Source: a virus
Length of the DNA: 23,318 bases
IMG/VR virus record: IMGVR_UViG_3300042988_000340
Location: 1-23,318 of that record
Direction: 5' to 3' (one strand)
The notes under the pieces were generated by a model, which was not told where the DNA came from, did not search any database, and saw only the letters and a list, made by a program, of their open reading frames with translations. The translations under genes were made by a program, and so were the position numbers. This document shows, in pieces, positions 6,695-13,384 of the stretch. Numbering within the stretch: position 1 is the first letter of the stretch; each line of letters opens with the position of its first letter.

Positions 6695-8331
6695 ACACCG
6701 CCGTTGTCCCCTTCTACGACGCCAAGCGCGTCGCGCAAAAGCGCAGCGTGGTTCTGGAGAGCTGGCTCAGCCAGCAGCCAGGAAATGCATTCCGCCGCGC
6801 CGGCATCCAGCCGCCGATGCGGGCTCGGCGCAACTACTACGCCGCCCAAGTCAACCGCCTCACTGCCGGGTGGTCCGCCACCACGAGCAGCGCAAACGCC
6901 GACATCTTCCGCAGCCTCGACGCGCTGCGGGCCCGCAGCCGGGTGCTCGCCCAGAATGACGAGTACGTCAAGAAGTGGCTGCAGATGGTCTCCACCAACA
7001 TGGTGGGGCCGTTCGGCTTCCGGTTCCAGGCCCGCGTGTATGACCCGCCAACCAGCGCCAAGAGCGCCCCCAAGCCCGACAAGCTGGCCAACGACGCCCT
7101 GGAGAAAGCCTGGTCCGAATGGTGCAAGGTTGCGGACGTCACAGGCCGCAACCACTTCACCATGTTGTGCCAGATCATGGCACGCACGGCCGGGCGTGAT
7201 GGCGAGATCATGGCGCGATTTGTGCGCGGTAAGGAGGCCGGCAACCCCTTCGGCTTGGCCCTGCAGCTGCTGGACATCAACCGGCTGGACACCAACCTGA
7301 ACCGCCCCGAGGGCAACGGCGTCACGCAGATCCGCATGGGCGTCGAGATGAACCGCTGGGGCCGGCCGACGCACTACTGGCTGCGCACCCGCAATCCAGG
7401 TGACAACTACAGCGTGGCCCAGGGGCAGAGCCAGGCGGTGCACGAGCGTGTTCCCGCTGAGGACATCATCCACGCCTTCATCAGCGATGACCCCGAGCAG
7501 GCCCGGGGCGTGCCGTGGGCCCACGCGGCCATGGAGCGCCTCAACAACCGCGGTGCCTTCGAGCACGCGGCCATCATTGCGGCGCGTGTCGGCGCCAGCA
7601 AGATGGGGTTCTTCACCACGCCAGACGGCAATGCGGAGCCGGCATCCACTGGCGTCGAATCGGATGACGGCAGCGATGACGGCCAGCTGGTCACGGAAGC
7701 CGATCCGGGCACCTTCGACACCCTGCCCGAGGGCTACGACTTCAAGGCCTTCGACCCCGCCTACCCGAGCGACATGTTCGCGGACTTCATCAAGGCCAAC
7801 CTGCGCGGCACCGCCAGCGGCCTGGGCGTGGCCTACCACAGCCTGGCCAACGACCTGGAGGGCGTCAACTTCAGCAGCATCCGCAGCGGCACGCTGGAGG
7901 AGCGCGACTGCTGGATGGTCCTGCAGGAGTGGTTCGCCCAGTCCGTGCTCGAGCGCATCTTTCCCCAGTTCCTCGACGCGGCGCTCACGTTCGGCCTGGC
8001 AGTCATGCCCAACGGCAGCAGCCTGAGCGTGGCCAAGCGCGAGAAGTTCTCGGCGCATCAGTGGCAGGGGCGCCGCTGGGAGTGGGTGGATCCGAAGAAG
8101 GACATCGACGCCGATCTGACAGCTCTCGACGGCGGTATCAAGTCGCCGCAGATGATCGCCGCCAAGCTCGGCGTGGACTACGAAGACGTGCTGGCCGAGA
8201 TCAAGGCCGCCCAGGACATGCGTGATGCCATGGGCATCGTGCTTCCTGCCCGTGGTCAGCAACAGCCGGCGCAAGCTCCTGCGGCGGCGGATGTACCCGA
8301 TGCCAACGCGGACGATCCGGAAGCTAACTAG
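6691..8331 (+). CDS. Phage portal protein, lambda family
   Basis: This forms the dodecameric portal ring at the unique capsid vertex, the docking site for terminase and the channel for DNA. The 546-residue protein matches the lambda gpB-type portal pattern: an early RARSRVLAQNDEYVKKWLQM segment, NMVGPFGFRFQ near residues 107-117, LLDINRLDTN, a HAFISDDPEQARGVPWAHAAM block, and late GLGVAYHSLANDLEGVNFSSIRSG. The C-terminal segment carries QWQGRRWEWVDPKKDIDA and an Ala/Pro-rich tail. Start and upstream stop overlap as ATGA. Stop TAG is followed at once by an in-frame TAA that belongs to the second copy of the intergenic repeat. Unlike lambda gpB, no ClpP-type protease gene follows; an HK97-type protease-capsid fusion does. 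Confidence 0.96.
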   Translation: MNTAVVPFYDAKRVAQKRSVVLESWLSQQPGNAFRRAGIQPPMRARRNYYAAQVNRLTAGWSATTSSANADIFRSLDALRARSRVLAQNDEYVKKWLQMVSTNMVGPFGFRFQARVYDPPTSAKSAPKPDKLANDALEKAWSEWCKVADVTGRNHFTMLCQIMARTAGRDGEIMARFVRGKEAGNPFGLALQLLDINRLDTNLNRPEGNGVTQIRMGVEMNRWGRPTHYWLRTRNPGDNYSVAQGQSQAVHERVPAEDIIHAFISDDPEQARGVPWAHAAMERLNNRGAFEHAAIIAARVGASKMGFFTTPDGNAEPASTGVESDDGSDDGQLVTEADPGTFDTLPEGYDFKAFDPAYPSDMFADFIKANLRGTASGLGVAYHSLANDLEGVNFSSIRSGTLEERDCWMVLQEWFAQSVLERIFPQFLDAALTFGLAVMPNGSSLSVAKREKFSAHQWQGRRWEWVDPKKDIDADLTALDGGIKSPQMIAAKLGVDYEDVLAEIKAAQDMRDAMGIVLPARGQQQPAQAPAAADVPDANADDPEAN

Positions 8332-8356
8332 TAACATTTTTCCCCCTGACTTTTCC
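8331..8356 (+). repeat. Intergenic direct repeat, copy 2
   Basis: GTAACATTTTTCCCCCTGA (8331-8349) is identical to 2784-2802 and is followed by CTTTTCC (8350-8356), shared with copy 1 apart from one base. Its TAA is in frame with the portal gene immediately after the portal stop TAG. It lies in the 52-base gap before the protease-capsid gene. The T5-C5 tract is strikingly unlike the surrounding GC-rich coding sequence. Confidence 0.85.
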
Positions 8357-8383
8357 TTTCCATGCGCCCGACCATCAGGGCTC

Positions 8384-10255
8384 ATGGACACCACGCAGTC
8401 ACAACCCAACGCCAGTGCACTGAAGCCCGGTTCCCGCCTGCAGCGCGGGATGGCTTTCACGCGCGAGGCCATCAACGTCGAGGCCCGCACCGTCGAGCTG
8501 GCCTTCGCAAGCGAAACACCCTATGAGCGCTGGTGGGGCGTCGAGATCCTCGACTGCGCCCCGAAGTCCATGCGCCTGCAACGCATCAAGAGCGGCGCCC
8601 CGCTCCTGTGCGACCACAACACCCGAGACCAGATCGGAGTCATCGAGTCGGTACAGATCGGCGCGGACAAGGTTGCCCGCGCTGTGGTGCGCTTCGGGAG
8701 AAGCGCGCGTGCCGAGGAATGGTTCCAGGACGTGGTCGACGGCATCCGCAGCTCGGTCTCTGTGGGTTACGAGATCCACAGCGCCAAGCTGGTCGAGACC
8801 AAGGACGGCGTCGACACGTACCGCGTCGACGACTGGGAACCCTACGAAGTCAGCATCGTCTCCGTTCCCGCCGACACCTCGGTCGGCGTCGGCCGCGCTG
8901 CCGGCGAGGAATCCCCCGTCCTGCCCCTGAACACCCCCGCAAACACCCAACGCTCCAAGGAGTCCCCTACCATGCAAACCGCACCCGAAGCCACGCCGGC
9001 GCCCGTCGCCCCCGCCATCCAGTCGCAAGACACCGCCGCCCGCGACGCCGCGCAGCGCAAGCTGACTGCCGAGCTGATCGCCATCGGCGATGCGCACGAG
9101 CGCTTCAACGGCCGCCAGCTCGCCCGCGAAGCCATCGAGCGCGGCGACGTGAACACCGAAGCCCTGCGCTCGCACATCATGAACGCCATGACGGCCGCGC
9201 AGAAGGGCACCACGCCCGCGGCCAACCTCGACCTGAGCCGCGGCGAAGTGCAGCGCTTCAGCGTGCTGAAGGCGATCCGCGCCCTGGTCGACAAGGACTG
9301 GTCGGGCGCCGGCTTCGAGCGCGAGTGCCACCAGGAGATCCTGAAGCGCACCGGCCTGAGCGCCGCGGTGCACGGTGGCTTCTTTGTGCCGGTCGATGTC
9401 CAAAAGCGCGACCTGACGGTCGGCACCCCGACTGCCGGCGGCAACCTGGTGGGCACCAACCTGCAGCCGCAGAGCTTCATCGACCTGCTGCGCGCCCGCA
9501 GCGTGTGCGCTGATCTGGGCATGACCATGCTGACCGGCCTGGTGGGCAACGTCACAATCCCGAAGCTCACCGGTGCGGCCACGGCTTATTGGCTGGCCAA
9601 CGAGGCGGCGGCCATCACCGAGAGCCAGCAGACAATCGGCCAGCTCGCGCTGTCACCCAAAACCATTGGCGTCTACACCGAGCTCTCCCGCCTGCTGATG
9701 ATGCAGTCGACCCCGTCGGCCGAGGCGCTGGTAATGAACGACTTTGCCAAGCAGATGGCCCTCGGGATCGACCTGGCGGTGTTGGAAGGTTCCGGCTCCT
9801 CTGGCCAGCCCACCGGCATCTCGCTGACGGCCGGTATCGGATCGGTGACCGGCACCTCGCTCGCTCTGGCCGGTGTCACCGAGTTTCAGACCGACGTTGC
9901 CGCTGGCAATGCCCTGGATGTGGGCAGCGCTTACGTCACCACCCCGACGGTGGCTGGCCTGCTGCTGCAGCGCGCCCGGTTCTCCAGCACCGACAGCCGC
10001 ACGCTGTGGGAAGGCAACGTCCTGGAGGGCACCGTCATGGGCTTCCGTGGCCGCACGACCACGCAGGTGACAGCTGCATCCATGACCTTCGGCGATTTCG
10101 CCCAGGTCGTGCTGGCCGAATGGGGCATGCTCGAGATTGCGCTCAACCCGTACGCGAACTTCGGTGCAGCGATTTCTGGCATCCGCGCCATCCAGTCCGT
10201 CGACGTCGGTATCCGCCAGGCCGCCGCCTTCAGCCGGGCCACGTCCATCACCTGA
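8384..10255 (+). CDS. Fused HK97-type prohead protease and major capsid protein
   Basis: The 623-residue protein joins two functions usually carried by separate genes. Residues 20-172 form an S78-type prohead protease with candidate catalytic His78 (CDHN), Ser126 (SSVSVGY) and an acidic third residue in WEPYEVSIVSVPAD (E155). Residues 173-200 are a Pro-rich linker. Residues 200-320 form a charged helical scaffold-like delta domain (RKLTAELIAIGDAHERFNGR). The rest is an HK97-fold capsid protein, with GGNLVGTNLQPQSFIDLLR, AYWLANEAAAITES, a probable P-domain helix around FAKQMALGIDLAVLEGSG, and a C-terminal DVGIRQAAAF. The ATG at 8384 has AGGG at 8377-8380. The frame is open back to 8222 inside the portal gene, but that extension would cross the intergenic repeat and has no support. 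The protease should remove the scaffold domain during maturation. Confidence 0.9.
   Translation: MDTTQSQPNASALKPGSRLQRGMAFTREAINVEARTVELAFASETPYERWWGVEILDCAPKSMRLQRIKSGAPLLCDHNTRDQIGVIESVQIGADKVARAVVRFGRSARAEEWFQDVVDGIRSSVSVGYEIHSAKLVETKDGVDTYRVDDWEPYEVSIVSVPADTSVGVGRAAGEESPVLPLNTPANTQRSKESPTMQTAPEATPAPVAPAIQSQDTAARDAAQRKLTAELIAIGDAHERFNGRQLAREAIERGDVNTEALRSHIMNAMTAAQKGTTPAANLDLSRGEVQRFSVLKAIRALVDKDWSGAGFERECHQEILKRTGLSAAVHGGFFVPVDVQKRDLTVGTPTAGGNLVGTNLQPQSFIDLLRARSVCADLGMTMLTGLVGNVTIPKLTGAATAYWLANEAAAITESQQTIGQLALSPKTIGVYTELSRLLMMQSTPSAEALVMNDFAKQMALGIDLAVLEGSGSSGQPTGISLTAGIGSVTGTSLALAGVTEFQTDVAAGNALDVGSAYVTTPTVAGLLLQRARFSSTDSRTLWEGNVLEGTVMGFRGRTTTQVTAASMTFGDFAQVVLAEWGMLEIALNPYANFGAAISGIRAIQSVDVGIRQAAAFSRATSIT
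8957..8974 (+). promoter_or_regulatory. Internal ribosome binding site and start inside the protease-capsid gene
   Basis: AAGGAG at 8957-8962 lies 9 bases before an in-frame ATG at 8972 (codon 197). It falls exactly in the linker between protease and scaffold-capsid domains. It is a stronger ribosome binding site than the one at 8384, as expected if far more capsid protein than protease must be made. Confidence 0.7.
8972..10255 (+). CDS. Major capsid protein precursor from internal in-frame start
   Basis: The internal start would yield a 427-residue protein beginning MQTAPEATPAP. It holds the scaffold-like delta domain (about 125 residues) and the HK97-fold shell domain. HK97's own capsid precursor is 385 residues with a delta domain of about 100, so this product has the right plan and size. 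The strategy parallels lambda, where the scaffold Nu3 starts inside the protease gene, although there the capsid is a separate gene. The full-length fusion would then be a minor species that brings protease into the prohead. Production of both forms is inferred from the strong AAGGAG site and its location at the domain border; it has not been shown. Confidence 0.68.
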   Translation: MQTAPEATPAPVAPAIQSQDTAARDAAQRKLTAELIAIGDAHERFNGRQLAREAIERGDVNTEALRSHIMNAMTAAQKGTTPAANLDLSRGEVQRFSVLKAIRALVDKDWSGAGFERECHQEILKRTGLSAAVHGGFFVPVDVQKRDLTVGTPTAGGNLVGTNLQPQSFIDLLRARSVCADLGMTMLTGLVGNVTIPKLTGAATAYWLANEAAAITESQQTIGQLALSPKTIGVYTELSRLLMMQSTPSAEALVMNDFAKQMALGIDLAVLEGSGSSGQPTGISLTAGIGSVTGTSLALAGVTEFQTDVAAGNALDVGSAYVTTPTVAGLLLQRARFSSTDSRTLWEGNVLEGTVMGFRGRTTTQVTAASMTFGDFAQVVLAEWGMLEIALNPYANFGAAISGIRAIQSVDVGIRQAAAFSRATSIT

Positions 10256-10278
10256 TAACCCCCCGCCCGTAGGTAGAC

Positions 10279-10307
10279 CCCCGCGCGGCCATGAGCGCCG
10301 CGCGGGG
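10279..10307 (+). terminator. Perfect 11-bp stem-loop after the capsid gene (attenuator or mRNA end)
   Basis: CCCCGCGCGGC (10279-10289) and GCCGCGCGGGG (10297-10307) are perfect complements around a 7-base loop. It follows the capsid stop by about 23 bases. There is no T-tract, so full intrinsic termination is unlikely; partial attenuation or protection of the abundant capsid mRNA from 3' decay is more likely. The 92-base gap (10256-10347) contains nothing else but the ribosome binding site of the next gene. Confidence 0.65.
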
Positions 10308-10347
10308 CACCTGAAGGCAGGCAGGTACATCACCCAAGGACACAGCG

Positions 10348-10653
10348 ATGGTTCAAACCCTCAAACCCCTCGACAACGGCCTGGCCACCTACGTGGTGCT
10401 GCGCGCCATCTGCATCGGTGGCGACCGTGTCGAGCCAGGTGCTTCCATCCAGCTCACCAAGGTGCAGGGCACCGAGCTGGCCGCAGCCGCCAAGGTCGCT
10501 GCCGATGGCACGCCAGCCGCCAAGGCTGCGCAGGACGCCGCGAAGGCAGCCGCCAAGGCCGCCAAAGCTGCTGCCGCGGCCAAGCCAGCTGAAAAGCCGG
10601 CAGACCCGATTCCCGAAACCGCCACCACCTCGCAGGAGGGTCCCGCATCATGA
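10348..10653 (+). CDS. Small head-region protein with Ala/Lys-rich tail (gpFI-position)
   Basis: The 101-residue product lies directly downstream of the capsid gene, where lambda has the packaging accessory gene FI. Residues 1-50 look like a small beta domain (YVVLRAICIGGDRVEPGASIQLTKVQ) that ends ELAAAAKVAADG. Residues 55-85 are an Ala/Lys repeat resembling histone H1 tails (KAAAKAAKAAAAAK), then a Pro/Glu segment. The ATG at 10348 has AAGGA at 10336-10340, 7 bases away. The gene ends in an ATGA overlap with the next gene. A capsid accessory or DNA-contacting role is inferred from position and tail composition only; sequence similarity to FI itself is not evident. Confidence 0.62.
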   Translation: MVQTLKPLDNGLATYVVLRAICIGGDRVEPGASIQLTKVQGTELAAAAKVAADGTPAAKAAQDAAKAAAKAAKAAAAAKPAEKPADPIPETATTSQEGPAS

Positions 10654-11018
10654 GCCAGTTCAACTTTGCCGGAAACGCCACCGTCGTCAACATCTTGACG
10701 CCGGTGTCTGCGGCCAACACCGCAGCCGCTACCAGCTCGGGCGTCGACCTGATCGACTACGACGGCCCGGTCATCGTCACCCAGCACAAGGGCGCCGGCA
10801 CCGGCACGCTCGACGGCAAGCTTCAGGACAGCGCCGACAACTCCAGCTTCGCGGATGTGTCCGGCCTCGCCTACACGCAGGAAACGACTGGCGCCGGCAT
10901 CCAGAAGCTGGTGGTCAACCCCAAAAGCGTGCGCCGCTACATCAAGTACGTTGGCACCATCGGCACCGGCCCGCAGATCGTGGGCGTGTCGATGCAGGGC
11001 GTCAAGAAGACGATCTGA
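10650..11018 (+). CDS. Putative capsid decoration / head-associated beta-sandwich protein
   Basis: The 122-residue protein carries motifs that recur in small proteins encoded just after phage capsid genes: GVDLIDYDGPVIVTQHKGAG, then LDGKLQDSADNSSFADVSG, then RRYIKYVGTIGTGPQIVGVS. Alternating strands and the jelly-roll-like spacing suggest a beta sandwich. A capsid-decorating or head-stabilising protein is the most likely role, but the family has no function I can name with certainty. The start overlaps the previous stop as ATGA, so translation is probably coupled. The stop is followed by only two bases before the next ATG. Confidence 0.6.
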   Translation: MSQFNFAGNATVVNILTPVSAANTAAATSSGVDLIDYDGPVIVTQHKGAGTGTLDGKLQDSADNSSFADVSGLAYTQETTGAGIQKLVVNPKSVRRYIKYVGTIGTGPQIVGVSMQGVKKTI

Positions 11019-11020
11019 CG

Positions 11021-11305
11021 ATGTTCGCCGAGGACCTGGCCCCTTTCTTCGACACCGATGCCGGCTTCGCACAGACGGCGACGGTGGGGGCGGCCTCGTT
11101 CCCGGTCATCTTCGACAGCGCCTACCAGGCGCCTCTTGGCGGCATGATCGAGTCCACCGGCCCGGTCTGCCAGGCCAAGAGTGCAGACGTCAGCACGGTG
11201 GTGCAAGGCACGGCCATCACAGTCAACGCGGTGGCCTACAAGGTGCGCGAGGTCCAGCCGGACGGCACGGGCGTGACCACCCTGTTCCTCGAGCGTGCAG
11301 CATGA
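11021..11305 (+). CDS. Head-tail joining protein, gpFII-like
   Basis: The 94-residue protein matches the gpFII-type head-tail joiner in size, order and pattern. It begins MFAEDLAPFFDTDAGFA, then has FPVIFDSAYQAP in the middle, QAKSADVSTVVQGTAITVNAVAYKV, and ends VQPDGTGVTTLFLE. In lambda this protein sits beneath the portal on the filled head and provides the attachment site for the tail. The ATG at 11021 is two bases after the preceding stop, with only a weak purine-rich site upstream. The end forms an ATGA overlap with the next gene. A frame extending upstream of 11021 overlaps two genes and is not credible. Confidence 0.82.
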   Translation: MFAEDLAPFFDTDAGFAQTATVGAASFPVIFDSAYQAPLGGMIESTGPVCQAKSADVSTVVQGTAITVNAVAYKVREVQPDGTGVTTLFLERAA

Positions 11306-11745
11306 GCACCGCCTTCGACGATCTGGCCGACGCGTTCGCCTCGGTGCTGGGCCAAAGCCCGGCTGTCTGCTCAGTCATCGAGCAGGACGATGTGCAGCCG
11401 CTGGCCGCGTCTGAGACGACCGCCATCACCATTGTGCTGGGCGAATCACAGCCCGAGCAGCTCGGCGGGATCCAGGGCAATCCGGTCGACTGGATCACCG
11501 AGGTGTCGGTGCATTGCTTGGCGGGCGCCTTGGCTGTCAACGCACGGCCGACAGCCCATGCCCTGGCCGCCGCTGCCTACGCCCGCCTGGCTACCGATCC
11601 CAGCCTGGGCCTGAATGACTCCGCCGGCGTGCACATTGGCGAGCCGGTCCTTCGCCGCCAGTTCGAACGCACCGAGCGCAGGTTCGCCCTGGTCACCCTT
11701 GTGTACAGCGTGCGGCACCGCACCACATCCCTGAATCTGGAGTAA
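11302..11745 (+). CDS. Tail terminator / minor tail protein, gpU-like
   Basis: The 147-residue protein probably caps the head-proximal end of the tail tube and fixes its length. It begins with a helix (FDDLADAFASVLGQS), then has a short beta strand region (AITIVLGESQPEQLGG), DWITEVSVHCLAG, the helix RPTAHALAAAAYARL, and a C-terminal strand RRFALVTLVYSVRHRT. This helix-strand plan and the length agree with gpU-type terminators, and its place between the head-tail joiner and the tail tube fits. It is translationally coupled upstream by ATGA. GGAG at 11739-11742, at its own end, serves the next gene. Sequence identity to lambda U is not obvious, so the assignment leans on synteny. Confidence 0.7.
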   Translation: MSTAFDDLADAFASVLGQSPAVCSVIEQDDVQPLAASETTAITIVLGESQPEQLGGIQGNPVDWITEVSVHCLAGALAVNARPTAHALAAAAYARLATDPSLGLNDSAGVHIGEPVLRRQFERTERRFALVTLVYSVRHRTTSLNLE

Positions 11746-11750
11746 GCACC

Positions 11751-12713
11751 ATGGCACGTTACATGCGCGACAGCGCCATCCTCGCGAAGATCGAAACCAC
11801 CGAAGGCACTGACGCTACCCCCACCGGCAGCGCCAATGCAATCCTGGTGAGCGACCAGAGCATCGATCCTCTGGTCGCCAACAACGTCCCGCGCGATCTG
11901 ATCCGCAACTACTTCGGCGCCTCCGAGCACCTGGTCGGGACGGCCTACCTGATGGTCGAGTTCACCGTCGAGCTGCAGGGCAGTGGCACCGCGGCCACCG
12001 CGCCAGCCTGGGGCGCACTGCTTCGCGCCTGCGGCATGGCCGAGTCCGGCCTGGTGAGCTACGCGGCCTACGCGCCCGACACGCCGGCCGCCCAGAAAAG
12101 CGCGACGATCTACTACTACGACAGCGGGGTGGTGCACAAGCTCCTGGGCGCCAAGGGCACCGTCACCGAAGGCGGCATGTCGGTCGGCGGCCGGCCCACG
12201 CTTCGCTTCCAGTTCATCGGCGTGGACGGCGGGATCTCGGCGGCCTCCGTGCCCAGCACGACGCTGACTGGCTGGAAGACGCCGGCGGTCATCACCACGG
12301 CCAACTCGGGCGACGTGACGATCGGCGGCACGTACAGCGCCGGCGCCGTCAGCGGTGGCACCTCCTACACCTCGAAGGGCCTGACCTTCTCCCAGGGCAA
12401 CCAAGTGCAGTTCACCCCGCTGCTGGGCCTCGAGGGCGTCGACATCACCGGCCGGGAAGTCACCGGTTCCGTCGAGTTCGACCTCACGGCCGCGCAGGAA
12501 GTGACCTTCATGGGCATCGTGAAGGCCAACACCGTGCAGTCGCTCAGCCTGGTGCATGGTGCCACCACCGGCTACATCGTGGGCGTGAGCTTCGCCGCCG
12601 TGCAGCTGCTCAACCCGAAGAAGACCGAGATCAACGGCCGGCGCCTGATCGGCTACGACTTCCGCAGCGTGCCCAGCGCGGGCAACGACGATCTGATCAT
12701 CTGGTCAAAGTAA
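11751..12713 (+). CDS. Major tail tube protein
   Basis: This is the likely main building block of the tail tube. The 320-residue product has motifs common to siphophage tube proteins of this type: an N-terminal ILAKIETTEGTDATPTGSANA followed by EFTVELQGSG and APAWGALLRACGMAE, a central GGRPTLRFQFIG, and a C-terminal GREVTGSVEFDLTAAQ and NPKKTEINGRRLIGYDF. It is longer than lambda V (246 residues) and has no clear separate C-terminal Ig-like domain by eye, although residues 170-230 (Gly/Ser/Thr-rich) could form an extra surface loop or small domain. GGAG at 11739-11742 lies 8 bases before the ATG. It is followed by the chaperone pair, as expected for a tube gene. Confidence 0.87.
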   Translation: MARYMRDSAILAKIETTEGTDATPTGSANAILVSDQSIDPLVANNVPRDLIRNYFGASEHLVGTAYLMVEFTVELQGSGTAATAPAWGALLRACGMAESGLVSYAAYAPDTPAAQKSATIYYYDSGVVHKLLGAKGTVTEGGMSVGGRPTLRFQFIGVDGGISAASVPSTTLTGWKTPAVITTANSGDVTIGGTYSAGAVSGGTSYTSKGLTFSQGNQVQFTPLLGLEGVDITGREVTGSVEFDLTAAQEVTFMGIVKANTVQSLSLVHGATTGYIVGVSFAAVQLLNPKKTEINGRRLIGYDFRSVPSAGNDDLIIWSK

Positions 12714-12722
12714 GGCGGGCAC

Positions 12723-13052
12723 ATGTTCCAGCTCGATCCCGCCCCTACCTTCGACGCGTCGGTGTCGATAAGCGTGCCCGGCCAGGCCGATGGCATCGCT
12801 TTGCAGGTCACGTTCCGGCACAAGCGCAAGACCGCGATCGCCGACTGGATCTCCCGCGCCCGCGGCCGTTCGGACGCCGAGATCCTCGACGAGGTCATCG
12901 AGCGCTGGTCTGGTGTGCACAACGCCGCCGGCAAGGATGTGCCCTACAGCAGGGAGGCCCTGGACACGCTGCTGGAGAACTACCCCGCAGCGAAGGATGA
13001 CCTCTTCCAGACCTACTTGCGCGAGCTCACGGAAGCCAAAAGAAAAAACTGA
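12723..13052 (+). CDS. Tail assembly chaperone, gpG-like
   Basis: The 109-residue product is the short form of the tail assembly chaperone, which coats the tape measure and recruits tube subunits. It has a beta-rich N-terminus (FDASVSISVPGQADGIALQVTFRHK), then helices (KTAIADWISRARGRSDAEILDEVIERW, REALDTLLENYPAAKDDLFQTYLREL). Its place between the tube gene and the tape measure gene is diagnostic. The reading frame ends with the heptamer A AAA AAC just before its TGA, so a fraction of ribosomes should continue in the -1 frame into the downstream gpT-like part. AAGG at 12712-12715 provides the ribosome binding site. Confidence 0.85.
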   Translation: MFQLDPAPTFDASVSISVPGQADGIALQVTFRHKRKTAIADWISRARGRSDAEILDEVIERWSGVHNAAGKDVPYSREALDTLLENYPAAKDDLFQTYLRELTEAKRKN

Positions 13053-13120
13053 TCGAGGCTGCCAGCAGGCTGACAAATGGATGGCAAGACACCGCGACCA
13101 CCACTGCAGCGCTGGCAGCC
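13043..13120 (+). promoter_or_regulatory. Programmed -1 frameshift signal: A_AAA_AAC heptamer plus downstream stem
   Basis: The heptamer occupies 13043-13049 in the right phase (A AAA AAC) and is followed at once by the zero-frame TGA at 13050-13052. GGCTGCCAGC at 13057-13066 is perfectly complementary to GCTGGCAGCC at 13111-13120, giving a 10-bp stem with a 44-base loop that starts 7 bases after the heptamer, the usual spacing for a stimulatory structure. Confidence 0.82.
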
Positions 13121-13378
13121 CTTGGCCTCAAGCCCGACCAGCCGTTGACGGTCCCGCAGCTCGGCATCTGGCCCGACAACTGGGCCGCGTTCCGGGTCTT
13201 CTATCGCATCAGAACGCAGTGGGCGGTGGGGATGTCTGGCGCGATCGGGCTGCGCATGGAGGCGATGCCCTTCGCGTTGCAGCTCGAGCAGGTGAGCGCC
13301 GAAGACTGGCCCGACGTGACAGATGGTGTGCAGATCATGGAACACGAAACCCTGCGCCTGTGGCGCGAGAAAAGGTAG
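13049..13378 (+). CDS. gpT-like part of the GT tail assembly chaperone (made by -1 frameshift)
   Basis: This segment is read in the -1 frame relative to the upstream gene, continuing LIEAASRLTNGWQ directly after KRKN. It adds 109 residues for a joint product of 218 residues (12723-13049 joined to 13049-13378). The added part contains QPLTVPQLGIWPDNWAAF, FRVFYRIRTQW and MEAMPFALQLEQV, and ends LRLWREKR. It has no good start codon of its own until a TTG at 13145, without a ribosome binding site, so the frameshift is the likely route. In lambda the GT fusion binds the tape measure, while the excess G form coats it. The same arrangement is inferred here. The stop is followed seven bases later by the tape measure GTG. 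Confidence 0.78.
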   Translation: MIEAASRLTNGWQDTATTTAALAALGLKPDQPLTVPQLGIWPDNWAAFRVFYRIRTQWAVGMSGAIGLRMEAMPFALQLEQVSAEDWPDVTDGVQIMEHETLRLWREKR

Positions 13379-13384
13379 TGCAGC

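Noticed and set aside
8222-8383. Upstream extension of the protease-capsid frame into the portal gene
   Set aside because: It would overlap portal by over 100 bases and translate the intergenic repeat; the ATG at 8384 has its own ribosome binding site.
6532-8490. Long minus-strand frame opposite the portal gene
   Set aside because: It spans three well-supported plus-strand genes and the intergenic repeat, and has no recognisable domain.
10418-11020. Long plus-strand frame upstream of the gpFII-like gene
   Set aside because: It overlaps two better supported genes in another frame; only the part from 11021 has family character.
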